Numbered from the stretch's first letter, positions 34,541 to 44,925 are shown. The stretch: 64,000 nucleotides of DNA from Linanthus parryae (GCA_023055425.1 JALGPY010000010.1:17023363-17087362), one strand, 5' to 3'. Numbers and translations are program-made. The notes: generated from the sequence alone by a model not told the origin.

Positions 34541-34894
34541 ATGACTATTTTGCCCTTATTTGTGTTTTTGTGTTATTTTGTTCTTGTTCATAGTGTTCTT
34601 GGTGTTCTTGGCCACCACCACCACCACCACCACCACACCGCCACCGCCAACACAAACAACAACAAAAACCAAAACAACTCGCCTGAATTTCAATTACCAA
34701 AACCTATAAAACCAAAATCATATTCCTCAAATTACAACCCAGTAATTGAACAAAATCAATTTCCCGAATCAATTCCAAACCATACAAGTTACGAAACCAA
34801 ACCATACAAGTTAATTCGTCACTTGTTTATTATCAAGAACACCAAGAACATCAAGAACACAAAATACAGACCTACAAAATTTCAAATAAATTAG
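34541..34894 (+). CDS. Hypothetical 117-residue frame inside the Mutator-like element
   Basis: The product starts with a hydrophobic stretch that could act as a signal peptide or membrane anchor (MTILPLFVFLCYFVLVHSVL). It is followed by eight consecutive histidines, an Asn-rich stretch and a basic tail. I recognise no domain. Low-complexity composition and location in a non-autonomous transposon make translation doubtful. Histidine codons come from a CAC repeat (34612-34637 region). It may be chance open sequence or a fragment captured from a host gene. Confidence 0.2.
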   Translation: MTILPLFVFLCYFVLVHSVLGVLGHHHHHHHHTATANTNNNKNQNNSPEFQLPKPIKPKSYSSNYNPVIEQNQFPESIPNHTSYETKPYKLIRHLFIIKNTKNIKNTKYRPTKFQIN

Positions 34895-35389
34895 TTACAA
34901 GTTGTAAATTCTTTTTGGAGGTATTTCTATACTTACATTGAAAAACAAAATTCACACAAAGAGAAGGTGCCAAAAAATTTCAAAATAAATTAGTTACAAG
35001 CTTCTTTGTTTAATAAAACATCAAAATTGTGTAGGAGAAGATTTCACCAGCAGGAAAAAAAATAAGAAAAGGAGAGGGTGCCTAAGCAAACACCACCAGC
35101 AATTGATAACCCAAACCCCCTTCAATTTGATCGGAAAATATCAGGAATAGAGACCAAAGTCAAACTCAAAATCATTCCTTGTACTCGAAAAAATCTCACC
35201 TCTCGTCTGTGTTTTGTTGAAGCAAACAACACCACCGTCACCACTGTTTTCACCAAACAAAACTGACCACCACCACCACCACCACTCTGACCTCCATTGT
35301 TTCCGTCGAACTAACACCTCCAACACCCCCATCACCGTCGCCTCCCTCTGGCGATCCAGCCACCACTAAACCAAGCCACCACCAGCGAC

Positions 35390-35880
35390 TCAAAGAGCTC
35401 CCGAAGACGACCCGAGTCCGACCCGATTGAGCCCCCTAGGATTCCATGTTCGCTCGGTTCCGAACCCAAGCAGCAGAGGTCGTTGTAAAATCACCACCGC
35501 AGCCATGGGTCTTGAGTTTGGGAGATTTTCCCGATCTGGGAGAGCTCTAAACCTCCGATGGTGGGCCCCCGTTGAACGAGAAGATTGGGTTTCCGATCTG
35601 CGAGGGCTTTGAGCTCTGAACCATCGCCGTTGGTCGGAGATGGCCATCTACTCGTCGTTCACCGGCAGGAGCGATTTTTTCTGGATTCCGATACAAGACC
35701 GCCGGAGATTGTTGGGAATCCACCCCCTCTGCTCTCTGATGCAACAGCGTAGCCACCAGATCTGGTCAAGCCCTCAATCGGAGGTGGCAACATCGAATCT
35801 CAATCGGGGATCTCGATGGGTTCGGGTCTGGTTATGGTGGGTTTGATGGTGGTGGAGGCTGAGAGAGAGAGAGAGAGAGA
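35390..35880 (-). other. Possible captured host gene fragment, minus strand, in the Mutator-like element
   Basis: Downstream of a TATA-like motif (minus strand, near 35950) and a CT microsatellite (35860-35883) the minus strand holds overlapping GC-rich open stretches at 35547-35756 and 35390-35647, more GC-rich than the AT-rich surroundings. The translations (for example VQSSKPSQIGNPIFSFNGGP) match no family I know. The composition contrast plus the promoter-like arrangement suggest Pack-MULE-style capture, unproven. Confidence 0.3.
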
Positions 35881-36649
35881 GAGATGGGGAAGGGGAAGAA
35901 TGCAGCTAGGGTACAAAGTGAGGATGAAAGAAGAAAAATTGGTATTTATAGTGTGACTTTTTTTTGCCAAAATGAGGGTAAATATGTCTTCTTACCCATC
36001 CGTTAGTGTGCTGTTAGTGACAAGGGTGGTTTTTGTATATCCCCGAACACTAGGGGTGTTTTTGTATATACCCCATACTCAAGGGGTGGTTTTTGTCTTT
36101 TACCCTAATTATTTTTCATAAATATAAACTAGTTTTCGTTCTCACTATTATATCACGTCTTTTATATAAAATAACTTCTCTAAATTAGTAGTTTCCCTCA
36201 CAAATATGAAATTTAATAGTCGTTTAAAAATAGACTTGTTGTTTCGTGTAACTTTTTTATTTAGAAAATTATAACAAAAGAGACAAGCGTTGGGGTTTTA
36301 TTTAAGGGGTTTAAGTTAAACTTAAAACTAAAAGGGTGCTTGTTAGGACTTGTGGTATTTTATTTGGAAATTCATTGATTTAGACTTACACTTTATCGGT
36401 GAGGATTGTGTAGGGAAGAGATACTTCTAAGGCGTGCTATTGCTGTTGAAATAAGGTAAGTAAACAAGCCAAGCATTGTGCCTAGCTCTTTTCGTATCGT
36501 AGTCTGATTTTTAATACTTTTCTAAAAACGTGTTTATGATTTATATGTCTTATTTGTGATTACTTTACATTTTAAATAAGTTTCTTTGATTTAATACTCA
36601 CAAAAAATTAATAATGCGTAATAACGTGAAGTGGAAAGAGTCGTGCGGG

Positions 36650-36870
36650 AAAAGCTTATTATTATTGTCGTGTTGACTTCTGTCATGCGGCCCGTGGTTA
36701 TTATTATTGTCGTCTTTACTTCTTTCATGCGGCCCGTGGCTATTATTTTTATTGTTGTGTTGATTTCTGTCACGCAACCTGTGGTTATTATTTTATTATT
36801 GTCATGTTGACTTCGGTCACTCGGCCAGTGGTTATTATTATTGTCAAGGTTGATTCGGCTCCATGTACTC
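36650..36870 (+). repeat. Minisatellite in the left gypsy LTR
   Basis: Four to five imperfect tandem copies of a roughly 45-50 bp unit: TTATTATTATTGTCGTGTTGACTTCTGTCA..CGGCCCGTGG with variants. The same array, with different copy details, is in the right LTR (43480-43700). Confidence 0.75.
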
Positions 36871-37516
36871 ACCTCTCTAGCCGTAAGAAGTCTTAGAGGG
36901 ATGCCAACATTTAAGGTCTTGGAGTATGCGAGATGGTAGTAGTTATCACTTCTTCCCCGTATCAACAAAGTTAATAAAACAGTTTTCTCTGAGATTTGAA
37001 TATTTATGAAAAGAAAAGAAGAAGAGATTGGGAATTATATTCCGCGTTGGAAAGGTGAAAAGGAAATTTAAAAGAAAGAGATATTATATATCTCCTCCTA
37101 CTTTATATATCGTTTTTACTATTCATGCTTCATTTCATCCTATTGTTTATTGTGAAAAAGAAAGGTATGTTTCATCATCTGTTTACGATGTTGGGTGTTA
37201 CTTACTCAGTATTTCAGTGCTGAATTTGAATAATGTGGTTCCTCTTTCCTTCCCACCACAGGTTTAGGAGTTGAAGACTGTGGTGTAGTTGGGTACGAGA
37301 CTTACCTAGATGGATTTCATCACGAGTAGAATCTAATATAGTAGCAATAATAATGTAGTAGTTTTAAATTTGAGAAGAATTTTATATCTATAGACTTTAT
37401 TAAGGATTAATGTTATGAAATAAATAATTTTGGGATGTTATTCTTTTGATTTCCGTCGTTACTTTTAGCATTGCCCTCCTGGTCTTCTCCGAGCCGGATA
37501 AGGGGGTTGTTGCAGG

Positions 37517-37528
37517 TGGTATCAGAGC
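37517..37528 (+). other. Primer-binding site, initiator tRNA-Met
   Basis: TGGTATCAGAGC lies two bases after the LTR end (GTTGTTGCA at 37514). It matches the complement of the plant initiator tRNA-Met 3' end. Confidence 0.85.
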
Positions 37529-38022
37529 AGACGACCCAGTTTAAACCTGTAGGGAAAACTTAAATGATCATAGGGAAAGATAATTAAATTTGGAAAATCC
37601 ATTCGGATTATGGGTAGCCTAAGTATAAGTCTTGATTATTCCCGCTCACCCTCATCCTGTTTTGAGAAGTGTTGCGTGATATAGTTTTATGTGACCTGGT
37701 TTAATTAGAGATGCATTTTAATGGTTACGGATGATTGTTACTTTCATGATGAGAAGAAGGCTAGAGATAGAATTTGATTTGTAATTATTGTTCATAAATG
37801 AGTTATATTTTCTTATTCGTTGACAAGAGTTATATGCGCTATACGTGAAATTGCTATGCAATGCATGTTTATCGCTATTTTTGTGATGATTGTGTTAGAT
37901 ATGTTATTAATTGTGAAATTATGATATGGTTGTTGAGATTTTCATGACCACAACCGAGGACACAATAGGATCTAACTGATAGACCGTTCTGATACCACTC
38001 GTGGAAAGTTTGGCAGAAACAA

Positions 38023-39216
38023 ATGGCTGAGAATATCACCATGGAGAAATTATTCGCACAAATGACTCAGATGATGAATAACGTAGGTTAGGAAGGAACT
38101 AACTGGGCCAAGCAAGTGGCAGACATGAAGCCAATGAGTTTACGAGGAAAGTGGATCCTATTGAGTTAGAAGATTGGATTATGGAAATGGACAAAGTACT
38201 TGAGACGTTAGATTCTCTCGATGATCGGAAAGTCAGTTGTGCAGTCTCTTAGTTAAAAAGCGAAGCGAATCTCTGCGGGAGGAATGCATGGTAAACTCTG
38301 CTAGTCGATCCCAACTTCAATCGGGAAGCCCTGCAAACTGCTCTTAGAGCTCGCTTCTATCCTCAGCATGTGAAGAGGAGAAATGAATAGGAAATTCAGA
38401 ACCTGCAACAAGGGAATGACTTAGTTACTGAGTAATTCGGGAAATGTACATAATTGACGCGATTTGAAGGTAACATGGTGCTTGATGAAGTTTCCAAGGT
38501 TTCCAAATTCATCTCTGAACTGCACGAAAGCCCTGCAAACTACTCTCCACGATGCCTACGAAAGAGCCACTGATATCTATTGAGTTTGTGTCACCTAACA
38601 AGAGAAACACAAGAAACGTAAGGTAGAGGAGACAGGAGGTAGCAACAATAAGTTCGCAAAGGGGAATCACAAGTTTAAGATGGGGAAAGTGATCAGGGGA
38701 ATACCGAGGCATAAGTAGAATTCTTGAGGTCACTAACCTCGCCGCTATATCTGTAAAAAGTGTCAGCAGAACCCACCTGGAGTTCACTGCATGAGGAACC
38801 TAGTCACCTGCCACAATTGTGGTAAGAGGGGAAATCGAGCTTATGAGTGCCGGTCACAACATACCAGGAACCAGCCAGTGAATGAAGGAGGAAACTTTGG
38901 AAGACCACCACAGAACAATTATCAGAGAACCGCCAACATAAAGGCAACAACTTTGCTCGCAACCAGAAGTTTGGGAATCAGCAGAATGGGAACCGCAACT
39001 ACCAAAATAATGGAAGCAATGGCTATGGCAGACAGCACAACTACCACACAGGCAATGCATGACAGAATTGAGCTCAACCCAGGATTGGAAACAACAACAA
39101 TGGATAAGGTGGAGGAGGAGCTCAGAATGCCAATATAGGAAGAAATGCTGTGCTGACAAAGACTAAGGCGGATGCTGCACATGGAGTTGCCACGGGTAAT
39201 TTCCTTATCCACTAGT
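38023..39216 (+). pseudogene. gypsy gag with CCHC zinc knuckle, broken
   Basis: The start ATG at 38023 reads MAENITMEKLFAQMTQMMNN. Capsid-like sequence follows but is scattered over three frames with many stops. A clear knuckle CHNCGKRGNRAYEC occurs at about 38815-38856, where the expected His of CX2CX4HX4C is Asn. After it come an Asn/Gln/Arg-rich tail and, near 39150-39215, AVLTKTKADAAHGVATGNF, the sequence that normally leads into the protease. The protease itself is absent; the frame stops and only about 280 bp separate it from the polypurine tract. Confidence 0.7.
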
Positions 39217-39490
39217 AACCAACTTAGGGTTGAGAACCTAGTTGGTTACATACTGGGGCTACCATTTCAGCCTCGAGACTTAGCAACCTAGACGAGACTA
39301 TGATGAGCAACCAAAATGAGACTATGATCACTTAAGTCAATAGACCTGACCACGACTTTACTTGATACTATATGTGTCATTGGTGGCATTAGATGGTGAT
39401 TACTCGTCAAGTGAAATTACTTGCTTGCTATGTGATTTCAATATCCCAGTTGTTTGACTGATTTTAGCTTCGAGGACGAACCTCCCTTTA
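39217..39490 (+). other. Short spacer between the gag remnant and polypurine tract
   Basis: It takes the place of the whole pol region. It contains no pol motif; the final part (GCTTCGAGGACGAACC) is the usual sequence just before the polypurine tract in plant gypsy elements. Confidence 0.5.
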
Positions 39491-39502
39491 AGGGGGGAAG
39501 AA
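39491..39502 (+). other. Polypurine tract
   Basis: AGGGGGGAAGAA directly precedes the LTR start TGTAATACCCCG at 39503. Confidence 0.8.
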
Positions 39503-41097
39503 TGTAATACCCCGTCTGATTAGTAAGGGTAAAATTGTAACTTAGGAAGTTAAATAAGAATATAGTTATAAAATAAATAAATTAATAAGTTGGTTAAATA
39601 TTTTTGCTTTTATAGGTACGAAATTTGCGGGTAAGATTTTAGAAACCGTTAGAAAAACATTCAAAAATGAATATATAGGCGTTTGTTTAAATTTTTAGTC
39701 GAGAGCGCGGGTACGACCACCGCGAGATATTGCGTGTAGGCTACACCAATTCATTCCCACTTTTGGTACCTCCTCCACACCCAATTATGGCCAAAAGAAC
39801 TGTTAATATATTAAAATTTTTTCATTTTCACATAAAGTTCTTCACCTTCTTCTTCCTTTTCCTTCACGGAAAATCAGAAATCACCGCCTCCACATCACCG
39901 CCCCAACTCCTTTATAAAAGTTATCATCCTCTTCCTCTCACGCCACAGCAGCTAGCCGCCACCACCAGAGTCACCATCTTATCCAACACCACCATTGTGT
40001 TCACCATCACCACCACCATCGTTAACACCATCGGAAAAGAAGTAAACCCACCTCCATCTCTCTCTCTCTCTAGTCTCTGCACCACCTCTCTCTCTCGCTC
40101 TCTATTCTTCGAAGACAACAGAAACAAAATCAGAGATGGCCGCACCCACTTCCACCACCGTAGCCACCATTGCTAGCGGCGACAACAACCCAAGAGCAAA
40201 CCCACTTAGCTCTCTCTTCTCCTATTTCTTTCATACACACCACTCTTCACTTCATCACCATATACATTTCCCAGAAATAGATGCCAGAAGCCCCGGAAAC
40301 AGAGGTGTTGCAAATCAACCCGCCACCACCGGACCTCCATTAAAGTCGGCCAAAGCTTCGGCCAAGCTCCACCAGTGCCACCCACGGCTTTAGCTTGCTT
40401 CCCGTAGACTCGTAGGGGGTCGACCAACTCTGTAGTAGGCTCAGACTAGGCTTGGGAAGCCATTAAAGGAACCCACAAAGAGCACCACCGGCTGCTACAA
40501 CATTTGACAAGACTCGACCAATTTCTTGGCGGCTTCCGGCCGTTTTTGGCCTAGGTACGTTCTAAATCTCCTAATTACTTGCTTTAGGTAGTCAAAATTG
40601 TATCTTGATAGCTGAATCCATGTTTACACTACTAGAAATCTTAGCAAATACCACATTTTATTTGTAGCATTTGAACAAATGCGGTAATTGATACCCTAAA
40701 GCAGATTGGTATTAATGTTGCAAAGTAAATGCTGTAATATTGGAGCATTAATCCTATAATGCTGCAATGTTTTGCGAAACAGCTTAAAAACTGCAGCAAT
40801 AATCCAATAATGCTGCAATGGATGGTAATATTGTAGCATTAATCACATTAATGCTGCTTATTTAGTTCTACTTTGCAGCATTAACAAACAAACGCTACAA
40901 TCACAAAATATTTTAGGGGGGGGGGGGGAATTCAAACTTTCACTAAACATTGGGGGGGGGGGGATTGAAAATTCATTAAAAGTTGAGACACCCTAAACAA
41001 CTAACCCTAACTGCACACAACCCAGCCGCCCCATCTCTCATTTCTCACCCCTCACCCGTATGAACAAACAAACAGAGAGAGAGAGAGAGAGACGAAT

Positions 41098-41328
41098 ATG
41101 AGGAAGAGAACGAGAGAGATAGAGGTGCACGCCGGCAAAATCCGTTTCTCGTCTCCGTCATCGTGTGGCTCCGGCGAACCTCCTTCTCCTTCCATCTCTC
41201 CCTCTGCGTTCCAAGGAGATCTGCGCGTTGGTGGTTCTTCAAAGCAGATCCGACGCCGGGTGGAATTTCTCCGGCAAAATACGTTTCTCGTCACCGTCAT
41301 CGTTGATGATGAAGATGAGTCGTTTTAA
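41098..41328 (+). other. Gene-like leader region in the CACTA-like element
   Basis: A GA microsatellite (about 41073-41092) is followed by GC-richer sequence with a 76-codon frame. Two tracts, CAAAATCCGTTTCTCGTC and CAAAATACGTTTCTCGTC (about 41136 and 41274), repeat about 138 bp apart. It probably represents promoter or 5' UTR and first-intron DNA of the captured gene whose exon follows at 41401. I do not think the frame encodes a real protein. Confidence 0.35.
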
Positions 41329-41400
41329 ATTCTCTCTTTTCTTTTGAAATTGCTTCAATCGAAATCGTCAATGTTTGATTTAGTTTCGGTCGATTGGCAG

Positions 41401-41463
41401 AAAAGTGACGATGATGATCGGTACATACGAAGACGCCATCGCCGGACTCACCAACCTCCTTAG
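41401..41463 (+). pseudogene. Candidate captured exon of a plant beta-carbonic anhydrase
   Basis: A plausible acceptor (TTGGCAG at 41394-41400) precedes ATG at 41411, and a donor (TTAG|GTCTCT) follows 41463. Between them 17 codons read MMIGTYEDAIAGLTNLL, ending in phase 2 with AG, which would complete a serine in the next exon. Plant beta-carbonic anhydrases have an N-terminal helix of the form (S/T)YE-AI--L--LLS, followed by an EK or TK. The match is short, so homology is a strong suspicion rather than proof. The rest of the enzyme, including the zinc-binding Cys-His-Cys residues, is absent. Confidence 0.45.
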
Positions 41464-43479
41464 GTCTCTCTCTCTCTCCATCGCCGATTTGTTCTTTTAA
41501 TAGGTTTGAATAGTTTGGATCGATTTTTTTTAACTTCTCTCGGTTCTTTTGCATATTTGATCTTGTTGCAGTTTGTTTTTATGTTGTTGCAATTTTTGTT
41601 GATCTAGTTACCATTTTCAAACCCTTTGGATATGGCACTTACTGTCATTGATTTCGTTCTCAATTTCTTCTAGGTTTCTTATGTGTTTGCCTTGAATCTG
41701 GAGGATAAAGGATGAAGAACAAGGACCAAACCAGGACCAAACAAGGACCAAACTAGATTGAAGAAAAAGGGAAGAATTGGAGGAGAAAGGATGAAGAACA
41801 AGGGAAGAAAGGATGAGCATGAATCTGCAGATTTTTTTTCTTTAAATCTGTTAGATTAGATTTGTAGTGACTTTTTTTCCATGTTCTTAGTGATGTAGAA
41901 CTGGACATTTGTAGTGATTTTGTAAATTGATATAAATCAGTATGGATGAATGGATATAAATTTTTGTGTGTGTTTGATATTTTTTTGTTGTGTTATTGTT
42001 ATTAGATTAGAATCAATTCATGTTTTGTTGATGATTTCTGTTTATGATATTTGAGGAGGAAGAAGGAGTTGAAGAGGATGAAAAGGGAATAATGAAGATA
42101 AACAGAAGAAATCTGCAAAAAATAAAAATAAAAAATAATAACAGAAGAAGAAAAATGCTACATTAATCAACAATAATGCTGCAAAATTAAGTGTAAAATT
42201 GCAGCATTAAAGTCCAATAATGCTCCAATTTGATTCCAAAATGCAGCATTAATGTGTAAATGCTGCAAGTGTGACTAGAACTGTGCAACATTAGTTAATG
42301 CTGCAATGATAAAACAGCACTGGCTAATGCAGCATTAGCCTTAATTTTAGCAAAACCCGCATTTTCTTAATGAAGCTTTAACGAAGATTTCTAGTAGTGT
42401 TATTTTAGCTAATTTGAAGTTCTTGTTGAAAGGGGGGTTAAAGTGTCTTTTTCAGAAACTATTTATAGCATAAGATAGGGGTAGCTAATTGACATTTTGA
42501 AAAATGTATAGGTAGTCTTGTCTTTTAATCAAACTTGTTTGTGAGTAGTAGGGGTTGTAGCTGTATTTTAGTATAACTGCGGAGGTTTCACTTGTCTTTT
42601 AATTAAACTTCATACGTTTTGCGAAATATAAAATTTTAATTTTCGGATTAAAAATAATTTCTAAAACTACTAGTTTTCGTCCCCGTCCTGGAGAAGTGAT
42701 CCGGGCATTCAAATAGTGTACGAGTTGTTCGTGAAAAATTAAACTAGAATTTTTTTTATTTAAAAACTTTAAATACACTTTGTTAGTCAATTAGCTTACA
42801 GTTTGATTGTTCAAAATTTTTAAAATTTGACATTTCGCTAGTTGTTAAACATTATAGTATTGTGTAGCAGGTTTGTTAAAACGTAATAGTCTCCAATATC
42901 GTTTAATCATTAAAATAATAATAATTCTTTTTCATAAATATAAACTACTTTTCAATATCACTATTAGATCATGTATTTTATGTAAAATAACTTCTAAATA
43001 AGTAGTTACCCTTTAGAATATAAAATTTAATAGTCGTTTAAAAATAGACTTGTTGTTTCGTATAAATTCGTTATTAAGAAAAGTAAAACAAAAGAGAGAA
43101 GCATTGGGATTTTATTTAAGGGGTTTGAGTTGAACTAAAAACTATAAGGGTGCTTGTTAGAACTTGTGTTATTTTCTTTGGATATTCGTTGATTTAGAAG
43201 CTACACTTTGTAGGTGACGATTGTGTATGCACGAGATACTTCTAAGGCATGATGTTGTTGTTGAAATAAGGTATGTAAACATGCCAAGCTTTGTGCCTAG
43301 CTATTTTCGTGTCGTAATCATATTATTAATACTTGACTCAAAATGTGTTTATGGTTTATATGTCTTATTTGTAATTACTTTACATTTTAAATAAGTTTCT
43401 TTGATTTTATACTGTCACACAAAAATTAATATTGCGTAATAACATAAAGTTGATAGAGGTTTGAGGGAGAAGCTTATTA

Positions 43480-43700
43480 ATATTGTCATGTTGACTTCTG
43501 TCAGGCGGCCCATGGTTATTATTATTATCATGTTGACTTCTGTCACGCGACCGGTGGTTATTATTATTATTATTGTCGTGTTGACTTCTGTCACGCGGCC
43601 CTTGGTTATTATTTTATTATTGTCGTGTTCACTTCGGTCACTCGGCTGGTGGTTATTATTATTATTGTCGAGGTTGACTCGGCCCTTGGTTATTATTATT
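43480..43700 (+). repeat. Minisatellite in the right gypsy LTR
   Basis: Five imperfect tandem copies of the GTCGTGTTGACTTCTGTCA / GCGGCCC.TGG / TTATTATT unit, orthologous to 36650-36870. The unit count and internal TTA runs differ between the two LTRs, so the array has changed since insertion. Confidence 0.75.
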
Positions 43701-44341
43701 ACTCCATGTACTCACCTCTCTAGCCGCAAGAAGTCTTAGAGGGGTGTCGGCACTTAAGGTCTTGGAGTATGCAAGATGGTAGTTCTTATAAGTTCTACCG
43801 CGTAGCTAAAAAGTTAATAAACAGTATTATCTAAGATTTGGATATTTATAAAAAAAAAGGAAGAATAGATTGGGAATCATATTCCCAGTTGTAAAGTTGA
43901 AAAGGAAAATTTAAAAGAAATAGAATTTATATTTCTGCTCCTACTTTATTTATGGAGTTTACTATTCATGTTTCATTTCCTCCTATTGTTTATTCTGAAA
44001 AAGAAAGTTATAATTCATCATCTGTTTACGAGCTTGGGTGTTACTTACTCAGCATTTCCGTGCTGACTTTGAAAAAAGCGGTTCCCGTTTTCTTCGCACC
44101 GAAGATTTAGCAGCTGAAGAATGTGGTTTAGCTTGGTACGAGACTCACCTACATGGATCTCATCACGAGTAGAATCTAATATAGCTAGCAATAATAATGT
44201 AGTAATTTTAATTTTATAGATGCATGTTATATCTAGAGACTTTTGCAATGATAATATTATGAAATAAACAAATAATTGATTTCCGCCGTTACTTTTCGAA
44301 TCGCCCTCCCGGTCTTGTTGAAGTCGGATAGAGAGGTTGTT

Positions 44342-44924
44342 TCACACCTTATGGATTAAACCGGACTTCGGGATTAATTGGTAGGACTAGTTAAATAAAA
44401 GAATCAATACACAACCAAAAGAAAAGGTAATAGGATTAATTTTCAAGGTGGACTAATCCGTGTATAGACATGATTAGTATTGGGGAAATATGTAGTTTAT
44501 AAGAAGTTATTAACTATATAAGGGCACTCCTAGATTAATTTATCATCACCTATTCATTATTGAGTGATAGAACAAAGCAAGGAGAGAGCAAGGGTACTTG
44601 GCCGAGCCCTAGCTGTCCATGTCCTATACCAGTCGGCCACAAGAGGTGTCAGCCGCTTGGTCCTCGTTGTGCGTGATCTTCTTTTTCCTCCTTCTTGGCG
44701 TGATCTAGAAGATACACGTAAGGAGGATTCGAATCATTCCTAGGTGTGCATATTAATTGAGACGTGGACACTATTCTATGTAAAGTGATAAATTCAGACA
44801 AACAAGGTACACAATGCTTTTATCCCTTACCATCGTTATGATTCATGATCTGCGATTCATGGAGGGTCTTGAACGGAAAGTAATTATTGTTATTCCGTTG
44901 TGAAATCCGTATCCAAACCCTACA
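44342..44924 (+). repeat. 5' LTR of family B (5' part missing)
   Basis: It begins at TCACACCTTATGG, corresponding to about 49345 in the 3' LTR, so roughly 815 bp are missing. It contains TATATAAG at 44515-44522 and ends CCCTACA at 44924. Confidence 0.75.
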
Positions 44925-44925
44925 A

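Larger units (their letters stand above)
34381..36105. mobile_element. Mutator-like DNA transposon (non-autonomous)
   Basis: The terminal inverted repeats start GGGTAAAAGACAAAAACCAC and are identical for about 82 bp (34381-34462 and 36024-36105). A perfect 9-bp target duplication, TAATTATTT, flanks it (34372-34380 and 36106-36114), the Mutator hallmark. The right LTR at 42922-42930 shows the empty site. The interior (1.56 kb) has no transposase. It is CA/CT-rich, with a minus-strand TATA-like CTATAAATACC near 35950 followed by a CT microsatellite, which may be a captured host promoter and 5' exon. Confidence 0.9.
33335..37514 (+). repeat. Left LTR of the gag-only gypsy element (5' part missing, hosts a Mutator-like element)
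   Basis: It aligns with 40149-44341 of the right LTR. It lacks the first roughly 645 bp, because CACTA sequence precedes it. It preserves the empty site (TTA, 33830-33832) for the CACTA-like insert of the other LTR and ends GTTGTTGCA. Confidence 0.8.
40627..42399. mobile_element. CACTA-like non-autonomous DNA transposon
   Basis: The ends are CACTACTAGAAATCTT and its exact inverse, a 16-bp perfect terminal repeat. The 3-bp duplication TTA flanks it (40624-40626 and 42400-42402). The left LTR has the empty site at 33830-33832. About nine copies of an AATGCTGCAAT/ATTGCAGCATT-type motif lie in each subterminal region (40700-40890 and 42150-42345), counting near matches. Terminus, 3-bp duplication and clustered subterminal repeats define the CACTA superfamily. 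The 1.2-kb interior has no transposase but holds gene-like DNA (see 41401-41463). Confidence 0.9.
33335..44341 (+). mobile_element. Ty3/gypsy element with long LTRs and gag but no pol
   Basis: Two direct LTRs (33335-37514, 5'-truncated, and 39503-44341) flank only about 2 kb: a primer site, a leader, a gag frame with a CCHC knuckle, then a polypurine tract. Without inserts, the shared part of the LTRs is about 2.4 kb in both; the full LTR is about 3.06 kb. LTR start TGTAATACCCCG and iMet priming suggest the Tekay/Del chromovirus group (inference). No protease, RT, RNase H, integrase or chromodomain remains, as in described gag-only TR-GAG elements. Confidence 0.75.
39503..44341 (+). repeat. 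Right LTR of the gag-only gypsy element (hosts a CACTA-like element)
   Basis: It starts TGTAATACCCCG and matches the left LTR to GTTGTT near 44341, where it is cut three bases short of the terminal GCA by the truncated family B LTR. Net length without the insert is about 3.06 kb. It includes a minisatellite and the empty site of the Mutator-like element (42922-42930). Open frames such as 40136-40393 lie in the leader-like part and are not considered genes. Confidence 0.8.

Noticed and set aside
36591..36968. 125-residue minus-strand frame rich in TTII/TGRMTEV repeats
   Set aside because: The repeats are simply the translated minisatellite (36650-36870).
37988..37998. A tRNA gene near TCTGATACCAC
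   Set aside because: Only the end resembles tRNA-Met; no cloverleaf arms, A box or B box could be placed. Kept only as a primer-site complement observation.
39730..40176. 148-residue open frame (plus strand) in the right gypsy LTR
   Set aside because: It lies in LTR DNA, is low-complexity Thr/Ser/Pro-rich from CCACCA repeats, and its counterpart in the left LTR is missing or disrupted. No domain is visible.
36655..43700. A CRISPR-like array (regular repeats with spacers)
   Set aside because: The units are imperfect, spacers are TTA/ATT simple repeats, the location is inside plant LTRs, and no cas-like gene is present.
43461..43739. 92-residue frame with a repeated hydrophobic pattern (VIIIIM-LTSVTRP), possibly a membrane protein
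   Set aside because: It is the minisatellite of the right LTR read in another frame; the hydrophobic runs come from ATT/TTA repeats.
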